This document shows positions 14,821 through 24,013 of a stretch of DNA of 64,000 bases, piece after piece; position 1 is the stretch's first letter; the number at the start of each line of letters is the position of its first letter. The stretch is from Streptomyces melanogenes (GTDB taxonomy: Bacteria; Actinomycetota; Actinomycetes; Streptomycetales; Streptomycetaceae). Position numbers and translations under genes: made by a program. The notes beneath the pieces are model-generated. The model saw nothing but the letters and a program-made list of their open reading frames with translations, was not told the DNA's origin and did no database searches. The stretch spans positions 186,001-250,000 of the forward strand of contig NZ_BMTS01000005.1 of assembly GCF_014649795.1 (NCBI RefSeq). The letters are read 5' to 3'.

Positions 14821-17800
14821 CTACTTCTCGGTAACTCCGGCCGAGTCGAAGGTCGCGACCTCGTGCATCGCCCGGGCCGCGCTCTGCACCAGCGGCAGCG
14901 CGAGCAGCGCGCCGGTGCCCTCGCCCAGGCGCAGGTCCAGGTCGACCAGCGGGCGCAGGCCCAGCTTGTTCAGAGCCGCGACGTGGCCGGGCTCCGCGCT
15001 GCGGTGGCCCGCGATGCACGCCGCCAGGGCCTCCGGTGCGATGGCCCGGGCGACCAGGGCCGCCGCGCCCGCGCTCACGCCGTCCAGGATCACCGGCGTA
15101 CGCAGCGAGGCGCCGCCGAGGATGAAGCCGACCATGGCCGCGTGCTCCAGGCCGCCGATCCCGGCGAGGACGCCGATCGGGTCGGCCGGGTCCGGGCTGT
15201 GCAGCTCCAGGGCGCGGCGGACCACGTCGACCTTGCGGGCGTGCGTCTCGTCGTTGATGCCGGTGCCGCGGCCGGTGACCTCGGCCGGGTCCACGCCCGT
15301 ATAGAGGGAGATCAGGGCGGCCGACACCGTGGTGTTGGCGATGCCCATCTCGCCGGTCAGCAGCGCCTTGTTGCCCGCCGCCACCAGGTCGCGGGCGGTC
15401 TCGATGCCCACCTCGACGGCGGCGACGACCTCCTCGCGGGTCATGGCGGGTCCGGTGGTCATGTCGCCGGTGCCGGGGCGCACCTTGCGGGGCAGCAGGC
15501 CCGGGGTGGCCGGGAGTTCGCTGGCCACGCCGACGTCGATGACGCAGACCTCGGCGCCGACCTGGTTGGCGAACGCGTTGCAGACCGCGCCGCCGCCCAG
15601 GAAGTTGGCCACCATCTGGCCGGTGACCTCCTGCGGCCAGGGGGTGACGCCCTGGGCGTGCACCCCGTGGTCGCCCGCGAAGATCGCCACGGCGGCGGGC
15701 TCCGGGATCGGCGGCGGGCACTTGCGCGACAGACCGCTGAGCTGCGCGGAGATGATCTCCAGCATGCCGAGCGCGCCGGCCGGCTTGGTCATCCGCTTCT
15801 GCCGCTCCCACGCCTCGCCGAGCGCCTTGGCGTCCAGCGGGCGGATGTTGGCGACGGTCTCCTGGAGCAGGTCGTGCGGGTCCTCGCCGGGCAGGGCGCG
15901 GCGGCCGTACGTCTCCTCGTGGACCACCCAGGACAGCGGGCGCCGCTTGGACCAGCCCGCCTGCATCAGCTCGGGCTCCTCGGGGAACTCGTCCACGTAC
16001 CCCACGCAGAGGTAGGCGACGACCTCCAGGTGCTCGGGCAGGCCGAGCGCGCGGACCATCTCGCGCTCGTCGAAGAAGCTGACCCAGCCGACGCCGAGGC
16101 CCTCGGCGCGGGCGGCGAGCCAGAGGTTCTCGACGGCGAGCGCCGAGGAGTACGGGGCCATCTGCGGCTGGGTGTAGCGGCCCAGGGTGTGGCGGCCGCC
16201 GCGCGTCGGGTCGGCGGTGACCACGATGTTCACCGGGGTGTCGAGGATGGCCTCGATCTTCAGTTCCTTGAACTGCTTCGCCCGGCCCTTGGGCAGCGAC
16301 TTCGCGTACGCGTCGCGCTGGCGCTGGGCGAGCTCGTGCATGGTGCGGCGGGTCTCGGCGGACCGGATGACCACGAAGTCCCAGGGCTGCGAGTGGCCCA
16401 CGCTGGGGGCGGTGTGCGCGGCCTCCAGGACGCGCAGCAGCACCTCGTGCGGGATGGGGTCGCTGCGGAAGCCGTTGCGGATGTCGCGGCGCTCGCGCAT
16501 CACGCGCAGCACGGCCTCGCGCTCGGCGTCGGCGTAACCGGGGGCCGGGGCGCCCGCCTCGACGAAGGCGTCCTCGTCGTCGGCGTCGGCTCTCTCGGCC
16601 TCCGGGGCGGCGTCGGCCGGGAGCGGCTCGGCCTGCTCGACGGCCTCGGCGGCTTCGGCGACGGCCGGGGCGATCTCCTCGGTCTCGTCCTCGTCGTCCT
16701 CGATGATCACGGGAACGGGCGCGGGCTGCTCGGGCGCGGCCTCGGCGGCCAGGGGCTCGGGCTCGTCCGTGACGAGCACGGGCGCCGGTGCCTCGGGGGC
16801 GGCCGGGACCGTCTCGGGCTGCGGCTCCGGGAGGGACTCCGAGCGGGGTACGGGCACGACCGGCGTCGCGACGGCCGGGACGGGCACGGGCTGCGGCTCG
16901 GCCGCGTCCGGCTCCTCGACCCGCACCTGGACGTGGATCTGCTCCTGGGCCTGCTCCTGCACCTCGGCCACGGGCTCGGCGGGCGCGGGGGCAGCCACGG
17001 GCTCCACGGCGACCGGGGCCTCGACGACCACCGGCTCGGGCGCGGGCGCGACCGGCTCGGCCACGGCGTCCTCGGCCTCCTCCACGACCACGGGGCCCAC
17101 GGCGATCGGCGCGACGGGCTCGACGACCGCCTCGGCCACCGGCTCCGGCTGCACGGCCTCGGGCTGGGAGGGCTGGGACTGCTGGGCGGGCTGCACCGGC
17201 TGCGGCTGGGCGGCCTGTGCCGACGGCTCCGCAGGCATGGCGGCCACGACCGGCGCGGCCACCGGCTCGGCGGCGGGCACCGCGACGGGCTCGGGCGCGT
17301 GCTCGGCGACAGGCGCGGCCACCGGCTCCACCGGCGACGGGGCCAGGTGCGGCCCGGTCGGGACCGAGCCCTCCACCGGCACGAACTGACCGACGGCGGG
17401 CGGCTGAACGGCCGCCACCGGCAGCACGGGCGTGACCGGCTGCACCGGTGCCATGACCGGCGACGGCTGCTCGGAGGCAGCCACGGCGTGGGCGGGCACA
17501 CCGGCGGGCGCGAGCTCCTCCGGGACGACCGTTTCTGCGGGGCTGACCAGGTCGTTCGACGACTCCTGGGGCTCAGGCTGCGCAAGGGACTGCTGGGGCT
17601 GTACGGCCTGCGGCGCGGCGGCCTCGGCCCGGACGGGCTCGGGCCGGCGGACCCGCTGGGCCTGCTGCGGCTCGGGCGCGGGCTGCGGCGCCGGGGCCTG
17701 CACGGCCTCCTGCGGCGCCACGGACTCCCACGGCGTCGCACCCTGCGGCGGGAGCTCGCTCAGCTGGGGGCCGGACAGCGGCGCGGGCGCCTCCTCGCGG

Positions 17801-18309
17801 GGCACGTCCAGGTATTCGGGGCCGGTGGTCGGCGGGCCGGGGGTACGCACCGGGGCCGGGTTCGCCGGGGCGCCGGCGGCCGGTCCGCGGTCGGCGAGGG
17901 ACCGGACGACACCGCCGGTGGCGTCGGGCACCGGCGGGCCCATGTGCAGCGGGCGGCGTGCGGGCGGCGGCGCGGACGCGGTGCGCACGGCGCCCAGGTC
18001 CACCGAGCCGGAGTCGCGGCCGCCGGCCTCGTGGGCGCCGGGCTCGGCGGGCTGCTCCGGGGCGGGGGCGGCGTGCACCGGGGTCGGCACCGGCACGGGG
18101 GCCGCGAGCGGGGCGGGCGCGGACTGCGGGTCGATCCAGGCGCCCTGGGCGCCCGGCATCAGCAGGAGGTCGTCGTCGTCCGCGCCGAGCGCCGAACCGT
18201 CGGAGGGGTCGAGGAAGGTGTACGCGCCGGGAGCGGGGACGCCCGGCTGCTCCACCATGCCTGCGTCCTCCGGCAGTCCCTCGCCCGGGACCTGGCCGGT
18301 GTCAGTCAT
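14821..18309 (-). CDS. cobT: BluB-CobT fusion with long disordered N-terminus (DMB synthase and phosphoribosyltransferase)
   Basis: A 1162-residue protein. Residues 1 to about 590 are low-complexity Pro/Ala/Val/Glu-rich sequence with no predicted fold. Residues about 592-808 match BluB, the flavin-destroying nitroreductase-fold enzyme that makes 5,6-dimethylbenzimidazole (MRERRDIRNGFRSDPIP, APSVGHSQPWDFVVI, GVGWVSFF). Residues 809-1162 are CobT, which transfers phosphoribose from nicotinate mononucleotide to that base (AIFAGDHGVHAQGVTPWP, and RLGEGTGALLAL with the catalytic Glu near 1130). One protein thus makes and activates the lower ligand of cobalamin. The ATG at 18309 has GAGGGG upstream. 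Normal CobT is about 350 residues, so the N-terminal half is unexplained. Confidence 0.93.
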   Translation of the reverse strand: MTDTGQVPGEGLPEDAGMVEQPGVPAPGAYTFLDPSDGSALGADDDDLLLMPGAQGAWIDPQSAPAPLAAPVPVPTPVHAAPAPEQPAEPGAHEAGGRDSGSVDLGAVRTASAPPPARRPLHMGPPVPDATGGVVRSLADRGPAAGAPANPAPVRTPGPPTTGPEYLDVPREEAPAPLSGPQLSELPPQGATPWESVAPQEAVQAPAPQPAPEPQQAQRVRRPEPVRAEAAAPQAVQPQQSLAQPEPQESSNDLVSPAETVVPEELAPAGVPAHAVAASEQPSPVMAPVQPVTPVLPVAAVQPPAVGQFVPVEGSVPTGPHLAPSPVEPVAAPVAEHAPEPVAVPAAEPVAAPVVAAMPAEPSAQAAQPQPVQPAQQSQPSQPEAVQPEPVAEAVVEPVAPIAVGPVVVEEAEDAVAEPVAPAPEPVVVEAPVAVEPVAAPAPAEPVAEVQEQAQEQIHVQVRVEEPDAAEPQPVPVPAVATPVVPVPRSESLPEPQPETVPAAPEAPAPVLVTDEPEPLAAEAAPEQPAPVPVIIEDDEDETEEIAPAVAEAAEAVEQAEPLPADAAPEAERADADDEDAFVEAGAPAPGYADAEREAVLRVMRERRDIRNGFRSDPIPHEVLLRVLEAAHTAPSVGHSQPWDFVVIRSAETRRTMHELAQRQRDAYAKSLPKGRAKQFKELKIEAILDTPVNIVVTADPTRGGRHTLGRYTQPQMAPYSSALAVENLWLAARAEGLGVGWVSFFDEREMVRALGLPEHLEVVAYLCVGYVDEFPEEPELMQAGWSKRRPLSWVVHEETYGRRALPGEDPHDLLQETVANIRPLDAKALGEAWERQKRMTKPAGALGMLEIISAQLSGLSRKCPPPIPEPAAVAIFAGDHGVHAQGVTPWPQEVTGQMVANFLGGGAVCNAFANQVGAEVCVIDVGVASELPATPGLLPRKVRPGTGDMTTGPAMTREEVVAAVEVGIETARDLVAAGNKALLTGEMGIANTTVSAALISLYTGVDPAEVTGRGTGINDETHARKVDVVRRALELHSPDPADPIGVLAGIGGLEHAAMVGFILGGASLRTPVILDGVSAGAAALVARAIAPEALAACIAGHRSAEPGHVAALNKLGLRPLVDLDLRLGEGTGALLALPLVQSAARAMHEVATFDSAGVTEK

Positions 18310-18645
18310 GCGTACCCCTCGCCCATCTGTAGTGCTTCTTCGGCCTGCGCCCGGGGACCGCCCACGCAACGAGCGCCCCGCACCCGTCAACAAGAACGAG
18401 CGGGCACGCCGCGCGGTGCGAACGGCCCGCGAACACAAAGCATTCTCGCGGGAGATCGCCGACCTGGCGCCCCGTCTCGGCCACGGAACGTGTGGGGTGC
18501 GCCACGTTGCGCTTCCCCGGGATCCGACGTACCGCGACAGGGCCCCAAACCGGTTCCCCATTCCGGACATTGACGAACGTAGCGCCGAACGGCCCGGTGC
18601 GGTACAACAGTCGGCCAGCCTACCCCGGACGACACGCCGGAGAGA
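18310..18645. other. 336-bp gap between cobL and the bluB-cobT fusion
   Basis: No convincing gene. The stretch must hold the promoter of the cobT fusion. I looked on the minus strand for a cobalamin riboswitch (B12 box and the conserved core) and did not find one. Open frames here lack Streptomyces codon bias. Confidence 0.6.
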
Positions 18646-19863
18646 TCACGGGGACCTTTCCCGGCGCCTTCCGGAGAGCAGGAATGCGACCGAGCGTTCG
18701 CGTTCCGACCAGGCGCTCGCGTCCAGTTCCACGGACTGGAGGAGGGCGCACTCCACGTCGTACCCGCCGGCTTCGAGGGCGGCTCCGATCGCCTCGGCGC
18801 CGTCGCGGGTGGCGGCGTGCGCGACGATCCGCTCCGGGCGGCGGTCGGCGCAGGCGGAGACGACCTCCGCTCCCCCACCGCCGACGCGGACGACGTCGGG
18901 CTCGGGCAGCGACTCCAGTACGTGCGGGGCGCGGCCGGCCCGCACCTGGACCTGGACGCCGAAGCGGCGGGCGGCGGCCTCGGTGCGGGCGCAGGCGTCC
19001 GGGTCGGCGTCGACGGCGATGACGGCGGCCCCGAACCGGGCGGCCTCGGCGGCCAGCGCCCCGCTGCCGCAGCCGATGTCCCAGACCAGGTCGCCGGTGC
19101 GCGGGCCGAGCCGGGCCAGCTGGGCGGCGCGCAGCCCGGCGGATTCTCCGGAGCCGAGGTCGTCCCCGTACTCGTGCGCGGGCAGGGCCCAGCCGCGGAC
19201 CTGCTGCGGGTGGCCCGGGTCGCGTCCGGCGATCCAGCCGGGGCCCGGTACGGCGCCCTGGCCGCCGCCGATCACGATGACCAGGTTGGGGTCGCGCCAG
19301 GCGTGGTCGGCGACCTTGTCGGAGGTGAGGACGGTGACCTGTTCGCGCTCGCTGCCGAGCTCCTCGCAGATGACGAAGGTGCGGTGGACGCCTTCGAGGA
19401 GCAGGGCGAGCTCGGCGGGACCGGCGCCCGGCGAGGTGAGGACGGCGACCTTGGTGTGCGCCCGGCACACGTTGACGGCCCGGCGCAGGGTGCGGCGGTG
19501 GGCGACGACGATCTGGGCGTCGTCCCAGGGCATCCCGGCCCGGGCGAACGCGGCGGCCACCGCCGAGACGGCGGGCACCACTTCGACTTCCAGGCCGTGC
19601 TCGGGGGCGCGCAGGGTGCGGACGACGCCGAAGAACCCGGGGTCCCCGTCGGCGAGGACGACCGCGCTGCCGCGGTGTCCGGCGATGCGGCGGGCGGCGA
19701 GGTCGACGCTGCCGAGGCGGATCCGCTCGGCGCGCGGGGGCACCTCGGGCAGCGCCAGGTGGTGGGCGGCGCCGGCCACCAGGGTGGCGGCGGACAGCGC
19801 GGACCTGGCCGCCGGGGTGAGCGGCGAGCCGTCCCAGCCGATCACCGTGACGCGGTCGGCCAT
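18646..19863 (-). CDS. cobL: Precorrin-6Y C5,15-methyltransferase (decarboxylating), CbiE-CbiT fusion
   Basis: A 405-residue fusion. Residues 1 to about 200 are the CbiE-like tetrapyrrole methylase (VTVIGWDGSPLT at the start, then LADGDPGFFGVVRTL and VVPAVSAVAAAFARAGMPW). Residues about 240-405 are the CbiT-like methyltransferase with the SAM motif VWDIGCGSGALAAEAARFGA. Together they methylate C5 and C15 and remove the acetate carboxyl at C12 in cobalamin synthesis. The ATG at 19863 is preceded by CCAGGAG about 10 nt upstream. It lies upstream of the cobT fusion on the same strand, but 336 bp apart. Confidence 0.93.
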   Translation of the reverse strand: MADRVTVIGWDGSPLTPAARSALSAATLVAGAAHHLALPEVPPRAERIRLGSVDLAARRIAGHRGSAVVLADGDPGFFGVVRTLRAPEHGLEVEVVPAVSAVAAAFARAGMPWDDAQIVVAHRRTLRRAVNVCRAHTKVAVLTSPGAGPAELALLLEGVHRTFVICEELGSEREQVTVLTSDKVADHAWRDPNLVIVIGGGQGAVPGPGWIAGRDPGHPQQVRGWALPAHEYGDDLGSGESAGLRAAQLARLGPRTGDLVWDIGCGSGALAAEAARFGAAVIAVDADPDACARTEAAARRFGVQVQVRAGRAPHVLESLPEPDVVRVGGGGAEVVSACADRRPERIVAHAATRDGAEAIGAALEAGGYDVECALLQSVELDASAWSERERSVAFLLSGRRRERSP

Positions 19864-19976
19864 CGTCGTCAGTCTCCTGGAGTTGTCGCAGGTCGGGGCG
19901 GCCCCGGTGGGCCCGGCCACGGTGAGGGTACCTGGTGCGGCAGGGGTGCGGTCGGGCGAGCGGGCGGCCGCCCGGC

Positions 19977-20621
19977 TCAGTTCCAGTCGGCGTACGAGGC
20001 GTATCCGGCGTCCGCGAGCTGGTCGGCGACGCCGTCCAGGTCCTCGGGGAGCAGGCTCCACACGATCAGGTCGGTGCGGATGTCCGCCCAGCCGCCGTCC
20101 TCCGTCTGCGTGCGCGCTATCCACGCGTTGCGCAGCACGCCCTCGCTGATGCAGCCGATCTTCTGCGCGACCTGCTGGGAGGCGGTGTTGTCGGCGGCGG
20201 TGCGCAGCTCGACGCGCTCGAAGCGCTGGTCCCTGAAGAGCCACTGCGCGGCGGCGAGCACGGCCTCGGTGGCGTAGCCCTCGCCGCGCGCCCAGGGGGC
20301 GACGACGTAGCCGACCTCGGTGGCCAGGGTGCGCCAGTTGGTGTTCTGCAGGTGCACGACGCCGACCAGGCGCTGGGTGAGGAACTCGGTGACGGCGAAG
20401 ACGATCCCGCGCCCCGAGGTGCGCTCGGCCGGGGCGTGCAGGCGGACGAACTCCAGGGCGTCGCGGGCCGTGTAGGGATGGGGCACGGAGGTCCAGGCGA
20501 TGACGTGCTCGTCGTTCATCATCTCGATGTGCGCCGGGATGTCGTCCTCGTCGAAGGCGCGCAGCACCAGCCGGTCGGTGCTGATGGAGATGTCCGGGAA
20601 CACCGGGGTCGGGGTAGTCAT
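19977..20621 (-). CDS. RimJ/RimL-type GNAT acetyltransferase
   Basis: A 214-residue GNAT protein with the RimJ/RimL layout: TDRLVLRAFDEDDIPAHIEM near the N-terminus, the acetyl-CoA loop VVAPWARGEGYATEAVLAAA (about 113-132), and TAADNTASQQVAQKIGCISEG near the end. Relatives acetylate protein N-termini or small amines; the substrate is not clear. Of two in-frame ATGs I chose 20621, since GGAGCGGCAC places a binding site 7 nt upstream. Confidence 0.87.
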   Translation of the reverse strand: MTTPTPVFPDISISTDRLVLRAFDEDDIPAHIEMMNDEHVIAWTSVPHPYTARDALEFVRLHAPAERTSGRGIVFAVTEFLTQRLVGVVHLQNTNWRTLATEVGYVVAPWARGEGYATEAVLAAAQWLFRDQRFERVELRTAADNTASQQVAQKIGCISEGVLRNAWIARTQTEDGGWADIRTDLIVWSLLPEDLDGVADQLADAGYASYADWN

Positions 20622-20730
20622 GTGCCGCTCCATGCCGGGGGACGGTCGTCAGGCCGTAAAGGCACAGCATGCAGCATCGGCGCGGGGATGTGCATGGCCG
20701 GGGGGCCTGCCCGGGAGGCGGAGCACGCGC

Positions 20731-20766
20731 CGGGGCCCCGCACACCGTGTGGTGTACGGGGCCCCG
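20731..20766 (-). terminator. Terminator of the metNIQ operon
   Basis: The self-complementary block CGGGGCCCCG occurs twice, at 20731 and 20757, flanking ACACC-GTGT-GGTGT. This gives a long stem 30 bp after the metQ stop codon. Confidence 0.75.
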
Positions 20767-20795
20767 GGGCGGTGGCCGGAACTGACCGGCGGGGG

Positions 20796-21656
20796 TCAGG
20801 ACTTGACGGCGCCGAAGGCCGGGATGACCGAGCCCTGGTACTTGTCCTGGATGAACTTCTTGACCTCGTCGGAGTTGAGGAGCTGGGCCAGCTTCTGGAC
20901 CCGCGGGTCGGCCTCGTTGCCCTTCTTGACGGCGAGGAAGTTGGCGTACGGGTTGCCGTCCGCCGTCTCCAGGACCAGCGAGTCCTTGGCCGGGCTGAGC
21001 TTGGCCTCGATGGCGTAGTTGCCGTTGATGACCGCTGCGTCGACGTCGTTCAGGGCGCGGGGCAGCGTGGCGGCCTCGATCTCCTTGAACTTCAGGCCCT
21101 TGCTGTCCTTGATGTCGGAGAGCTTGGCGGAGGTGCCGACGCCGTCCTTGAGGGTGATCAGGCCGTTGCCCGCGAGCAGCTGGAGCGCGCGGCCCTCGTT
21201 GGTGGTGTCGTTCGGGACGGCGATCGTCTGCCCGGAGGCGATCTCCTTCACCGACTTGACCTTCTTGGAGTAGAGGCCGAGCGGCTCCAGTTCGACGTTC
21301 ACGACCGGCACGATGGTCGTGTTGTTCTTCTTGTTGAAGTCGTCGAGGTACGGCTTGTGCTGGAAGAAGTTGGCGTCGACCTGGCCCTGCTGGGTGGCGG
21401 TGTTCGGCAGGACGTAGTCCGTGAACTCCTTGACCTCCAGCTTGAGTCCGGCCTTCTCCGCCAGGTTCTTCTTGACGAAGTTCAGGATGTCGGCGTGCGG
21501 GGTCGGGGACGCCGCGACGACGAGCGCCTTGGAGGTGTCGGCCGAGGCGCCCTTGGCGCTCGACGTCTTCGGGTCGGAGGAGGTGCCGCAGGCGGTGAGG
21601 CCGAGGGCGAGCGCGGCGGTGGCGGCAGCAGCGGTGATCTTGATGTTGTTACGCAC
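20796..21656 (-). CDS. metQ: Methionine ABC transporter substrate-binding lipoprotein MetQ
   Basis: A 286-residue NLPA-family lipoprotein. The signal peptide ends at the lipobox LTAC, making Cys23 the lipid-anchored residue. The mature part has ASPTPHADILNFVKKNLAEKAG after it, then the family's TDYVLPNTA and NFFQHKPYLDDFN. It captures methionine outside the membrane for MetI-MetN. The GTG at 21656 has AGAGG about 10 nt upstream. It is the last gene of metN-metI-metQ, 69 bp after metI, with a terminator following. Confidence 0.93.
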   Translation of the reverse strand: MRNNIKITAAAATAALALGLTACGTSSDPKTSSAKGASADTSKALVVAASPTPHADILNFVKKNLAEKAGLKLEVKEFTDYVLPNTATQQGQVDANFFQHKPYLDDFNKKNNTTIVPVVNVELEPLGLYSKKVKSVKEIASGQTIAVPNDTTNEGRALQLLAGNGLITLKDGVGTSAKLSDIKDSKGLKFKEIEAATLPRALNDVDAAVINGNYAIEAKLSPAKDSLVLETADGNPYANFLAVKKGNEADPRVQKLAQLLNSDEVKKFIQDKYQGSVIPAFGAVKS

Positions 21657-21725
21657 GAAAAGTGCCTCTTTCTGGTGATGCGGTCGGTCGCCCGGACAAG
21701 GAGTGCGGGCTCTGGGAGAAGAAGT

Positions 21726-22394
21726 TCAGGAGGTACGGCCCCGGCGGGCCAGGAGCCGTACGGCGCCGTCGCCGATCAGCTGGATCACGGTGACGATGGC
21801 GATGAGCACACCGACGGTGATGAGCATGAACTGCGTCTCGAAGCGCTGGAACCCGTAGGTGATGGCCTTGGAGCCGAGGCCCTCGCCACCGACCGCGCCG
21901 GCCATCGCCGAGTAGCTGACCAGGGTGATCACGGTGGTGGTGAGTCCGGCGATCAGCGAGGGCAGCGCCTGCGGGAGCAGCACCTTGCGGACGATGGTCG
22001 GGATGGAGCCGCCCATCGACTGGACGGCCTCGACCAGACCGTGGTCGACCTCGCGGATCGCGGTCTCGACGAGCCGGGCGAAGAACGGGATGGCGCCGAC
22101 GGCGAGCGGCACGATCATCGCGGTGGGGCCGATGAAGGTGCCGACCACCCAGGTGGTGAAGGGGATCAGCGCGATCAGCAGGATGATGAAGGGCATCGAG
22201 CGGCCGATGTTCACGACCACGCCGATGACCTTGTTCACCGGGCGGTTCTGGAGCAGCCCGCCCTTGTCGGTGAGCACGAGCAGCACACCCAGCGGCAGTC
22301 CGCCCGCGACGGTGACCAGGCTGGACCAGAGCACCATGTAGAGGGTGTCGATGGTTCCCTGGGACAGCAGCGGCTGCATCTCGGACCAGCTCAC
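21726..22394 (-). CDS. metI: Methionine ABC transporter permease MetI
   Basis: A 222-residue permease with about five membrane spans. The EAA loop that contacts the ATPase is EAVQSMGGSIPTIVRKVLLP at about 125-144, and GAVGGEGLGSKAITYGFQR follows near the C-terminus, as in MetI. The GTG start overlaps the metN stop by 4 bp (GTGA), which points to translational coupling. Confidence 0.94.
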   Translation of the reverse strand: MSWSEMQPLLSQGTIDTLYMVLWSSLVTVAGGLPLGVLLVLTDKGGLLQNRPVNKVIGVVVNIGRSMPFIILLIALIPFTTWVVGTFIGPTAMIVPLAVGAIPFFARLVETAIREVDHGLVEAVQSMGGSIPTIVRKVLLPQALPSLIAGLTTTVITLVSYSAMAGAVGGEGLGSKAITYGFQRFETQFMLITVGVLIAIVTVIQLIGDGAVRLLARRGRTS

Positions 22395-23464
22395 TTGGCA
22401 CCTTCCTTGACCGGGGCGGCGACGGCCTGCGCCGGGATCTCCACCGCGGTGTCGACCGCGTCGGCTTCGACGACGTCCACCTGGAGGCCCTGCTCGCGCA
22501 GGAAGCCGACGGGGACGACGTTCTCCTCGTACCGTCCGGGCAGCTCGATGCGCATCCGGCCGATCTGCCGGCCGCCGACGGTGTCCATCGCGGCGCCGAG
22601 GATCGAGATGTCGACGTTGTACGTGCGGGCCAGCTGCGAGATGACCGGCTGGGTGGCCGACTCGCCGTGGAAGGTCACGTCGACGACCGTGCGCTCGGGG
22701 CCGGTGGCCTCGCCGGTCACCGGGAACAGCTCGGCGGCGAGCTCGGAGCCGGGGGTGGCGAGCAGTTCGCCGACCGTCCCGGACTCGACGATCCTGCCCC
22801 GCTTCATTAGCGCGGCCGAGTCGCAGACCGTCTTGACGACATCCATCTCGTGCGTGATGAGCAGGACGGTCAGACCGAGCTGCTGGTTGAGGTCGCGCAG
22901 CAGCTGGAGGATGGAGCGGGTGGTCTCCGGGTCCAGCGCGCTGGTCGCCTCGTCGGAGAGCAGCACCTTGGGGTCGCCGGCCAGGGCGCGGGCGATGCCG
23001 ACGCGCTGCTTCTGGCCGCCGGAGAGCTGGGCGGGGTAGGCCTTGGCCTTGTCGGCGAGGCCGACCAGGTCGAGGAGTTCGAGGGCCTTGCGGGAGCGCT
23101 CCTTGCCGGAGACGCCGAGGATCTCCAGCGGCAGCTCGATGTTGGCCTGCACGGTGCGCGCGGAGAGCAGGTTGAAGTGCTGGAAGACCATGCCGATGCG
23201 GCTGCGCGCCTGGCGCAGCTCCTTGCCGGCGCGGCGGCCGCGCCCGGCGAGGGCGGTGAGGTCGACGCCGTCGACGGTCACCGTGCCGGTGGTCGGCCGC
23301 TCCAGCAGGTTGACGCAGCGGATGAGGGAGGACTTGCCGGCGCCGCTCTGGCCGATGACGCCGAAGACCTCGCCCTCGCGGACGTGGAGGTCTACGCCGT
23401 CCAGGGCGGTGACCTCACGGCCGCGCGACTGGTAGACCTTGGTGAGGCCCGTAGTGGTGATCAC
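22391..23464 (-). CDS. metN: Methionine ABC transporter ATP-binding protein MetN
   Basis: A 357-residue ATPase: Walker A GQSGAGKSSL at about 40, signature LSGGQKQRVGIARAL at about 145, and Walker B VLLSDEATSALDP at about 166. A C-terminal NIL/ACT-like domain (about 270-340) senses methionine and inhibits transport in known relatives. The reading frame continues upstream, but the GTG at 23464 begins the conserved ITTTGLTKVYQ; its GGAAAT binding site is weak. It heads the operon with an untranslated region of unknown length. Confidence 0.93.
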   Translation of the reverse strand: MITTTGLTKVYQSRGREVTALDGVDLHVREGEVFGVIGQSGAGKSSLIRCVNLLERPTTGTVTVDGVDLTALAGRGRRAGKELRQARSRIGMVFQHFNLLSARTVQANIELPLEILGVSGKERSRKALELLDLVGLADKAKAYPAQLSGGQKQRVGIARALAGDPKVLLSDEATSALDPETTRSILQLLRDLNQQLGLTVLLITHEMDVVKTVCDSAALMKRGRIVESGTVGELLATPGSELAAELFPVTGEATGPERTVVDVTFHGESATQPVISQLARTYNVDISILGAAMDTVGGRQIGRMRIELPGRYEENVVPVGFLREQGLQVDVVEADAVDTAVEIPAQAVAAPVKEGAK

Positions 23465-24013
23465 AGGATTTCCGTCACTGTCGAGTGCGCGGCGCGGTGT
23501 CCGCCGGGCACGGGGCATTCGTGTTCGGGACGCGTCACAGCCACAATCGGTGGTAACCGGGGAGCATGGCGTGCGCGGGCATGGCTCATGGGTCTCGCTT
23601 CGGGGCGCGAGGCTCAGGCGGGGGCCCTCAGAAGGCGCACATTCGACACATACAACGAGCACCGGGCGCGTTCATCGCCTCGGTCGCAAGGGTGCGGCTG
23701 CTCGTCGTGGTCATGCATGAAGTAAAGCAGAAGGAGCGAAGAGCGGATCAAGGCTGTCCGCATTCCGGACGAGCATGGCCCGCGATGCGGACGCGCCCGG
23801 GACGGCCCCGAGAGGGCGGAGACACCCTCTCCCACCCCCCTCTCCCCCGTCTGGCCTGCGCCGATACGGAGGGCGCCACCCGCTTCCCCACGGCGGCGAT
23901 CACACCTCACCCCAGGGCGTCCTGTGGCCAAGGCCACGATGGCCTGATCGCCCCGGCCGGTCCCGCCCGGGGCGGGCGCGTCGGGCGCTTCGGGCCGTAA
24001 TACGCTCGTTCTC
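23465..24013. other. 549-bp gap upstream of metN and the next membrane-protein gene
   Basis: No convincing gene. Part must be the metN leader and promoter, and a TAATACGCT stretch at 23998-24006 is the likely -10 region of the plus-strand gene at 24014. On the minus strand, a hairpin CTCGC-GCCCCGAA-GCGAG sits near 23600. I looked for SAM-I and SAM-IV riboswitch cores and could not identify one. Confidence 0.55.

Noticed and set aside
16707..17741. A 344-residue minus-strand frame rich in Arg, Pro and Ser inside the cobT fusion
   Set aside because: It is a frame shadow of the Pro/Ala/Glu-rich coding sequence with no independent start signal or domain.
18310..18645. A cobalamin riboswitch upstream of the bluB-cobT fusion
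   Set aside because: The B12 box and the conserved core sequences are not present on either strand.
23465..23760. A SAM-I or SAM-IV riboswitch in front of metN
   Set aside because: The core GCAACC/GGTGC elements are absent. Only a vague resemblance (GACCCATGAGCC) is seen, so I list it as an open question rather than a feature.
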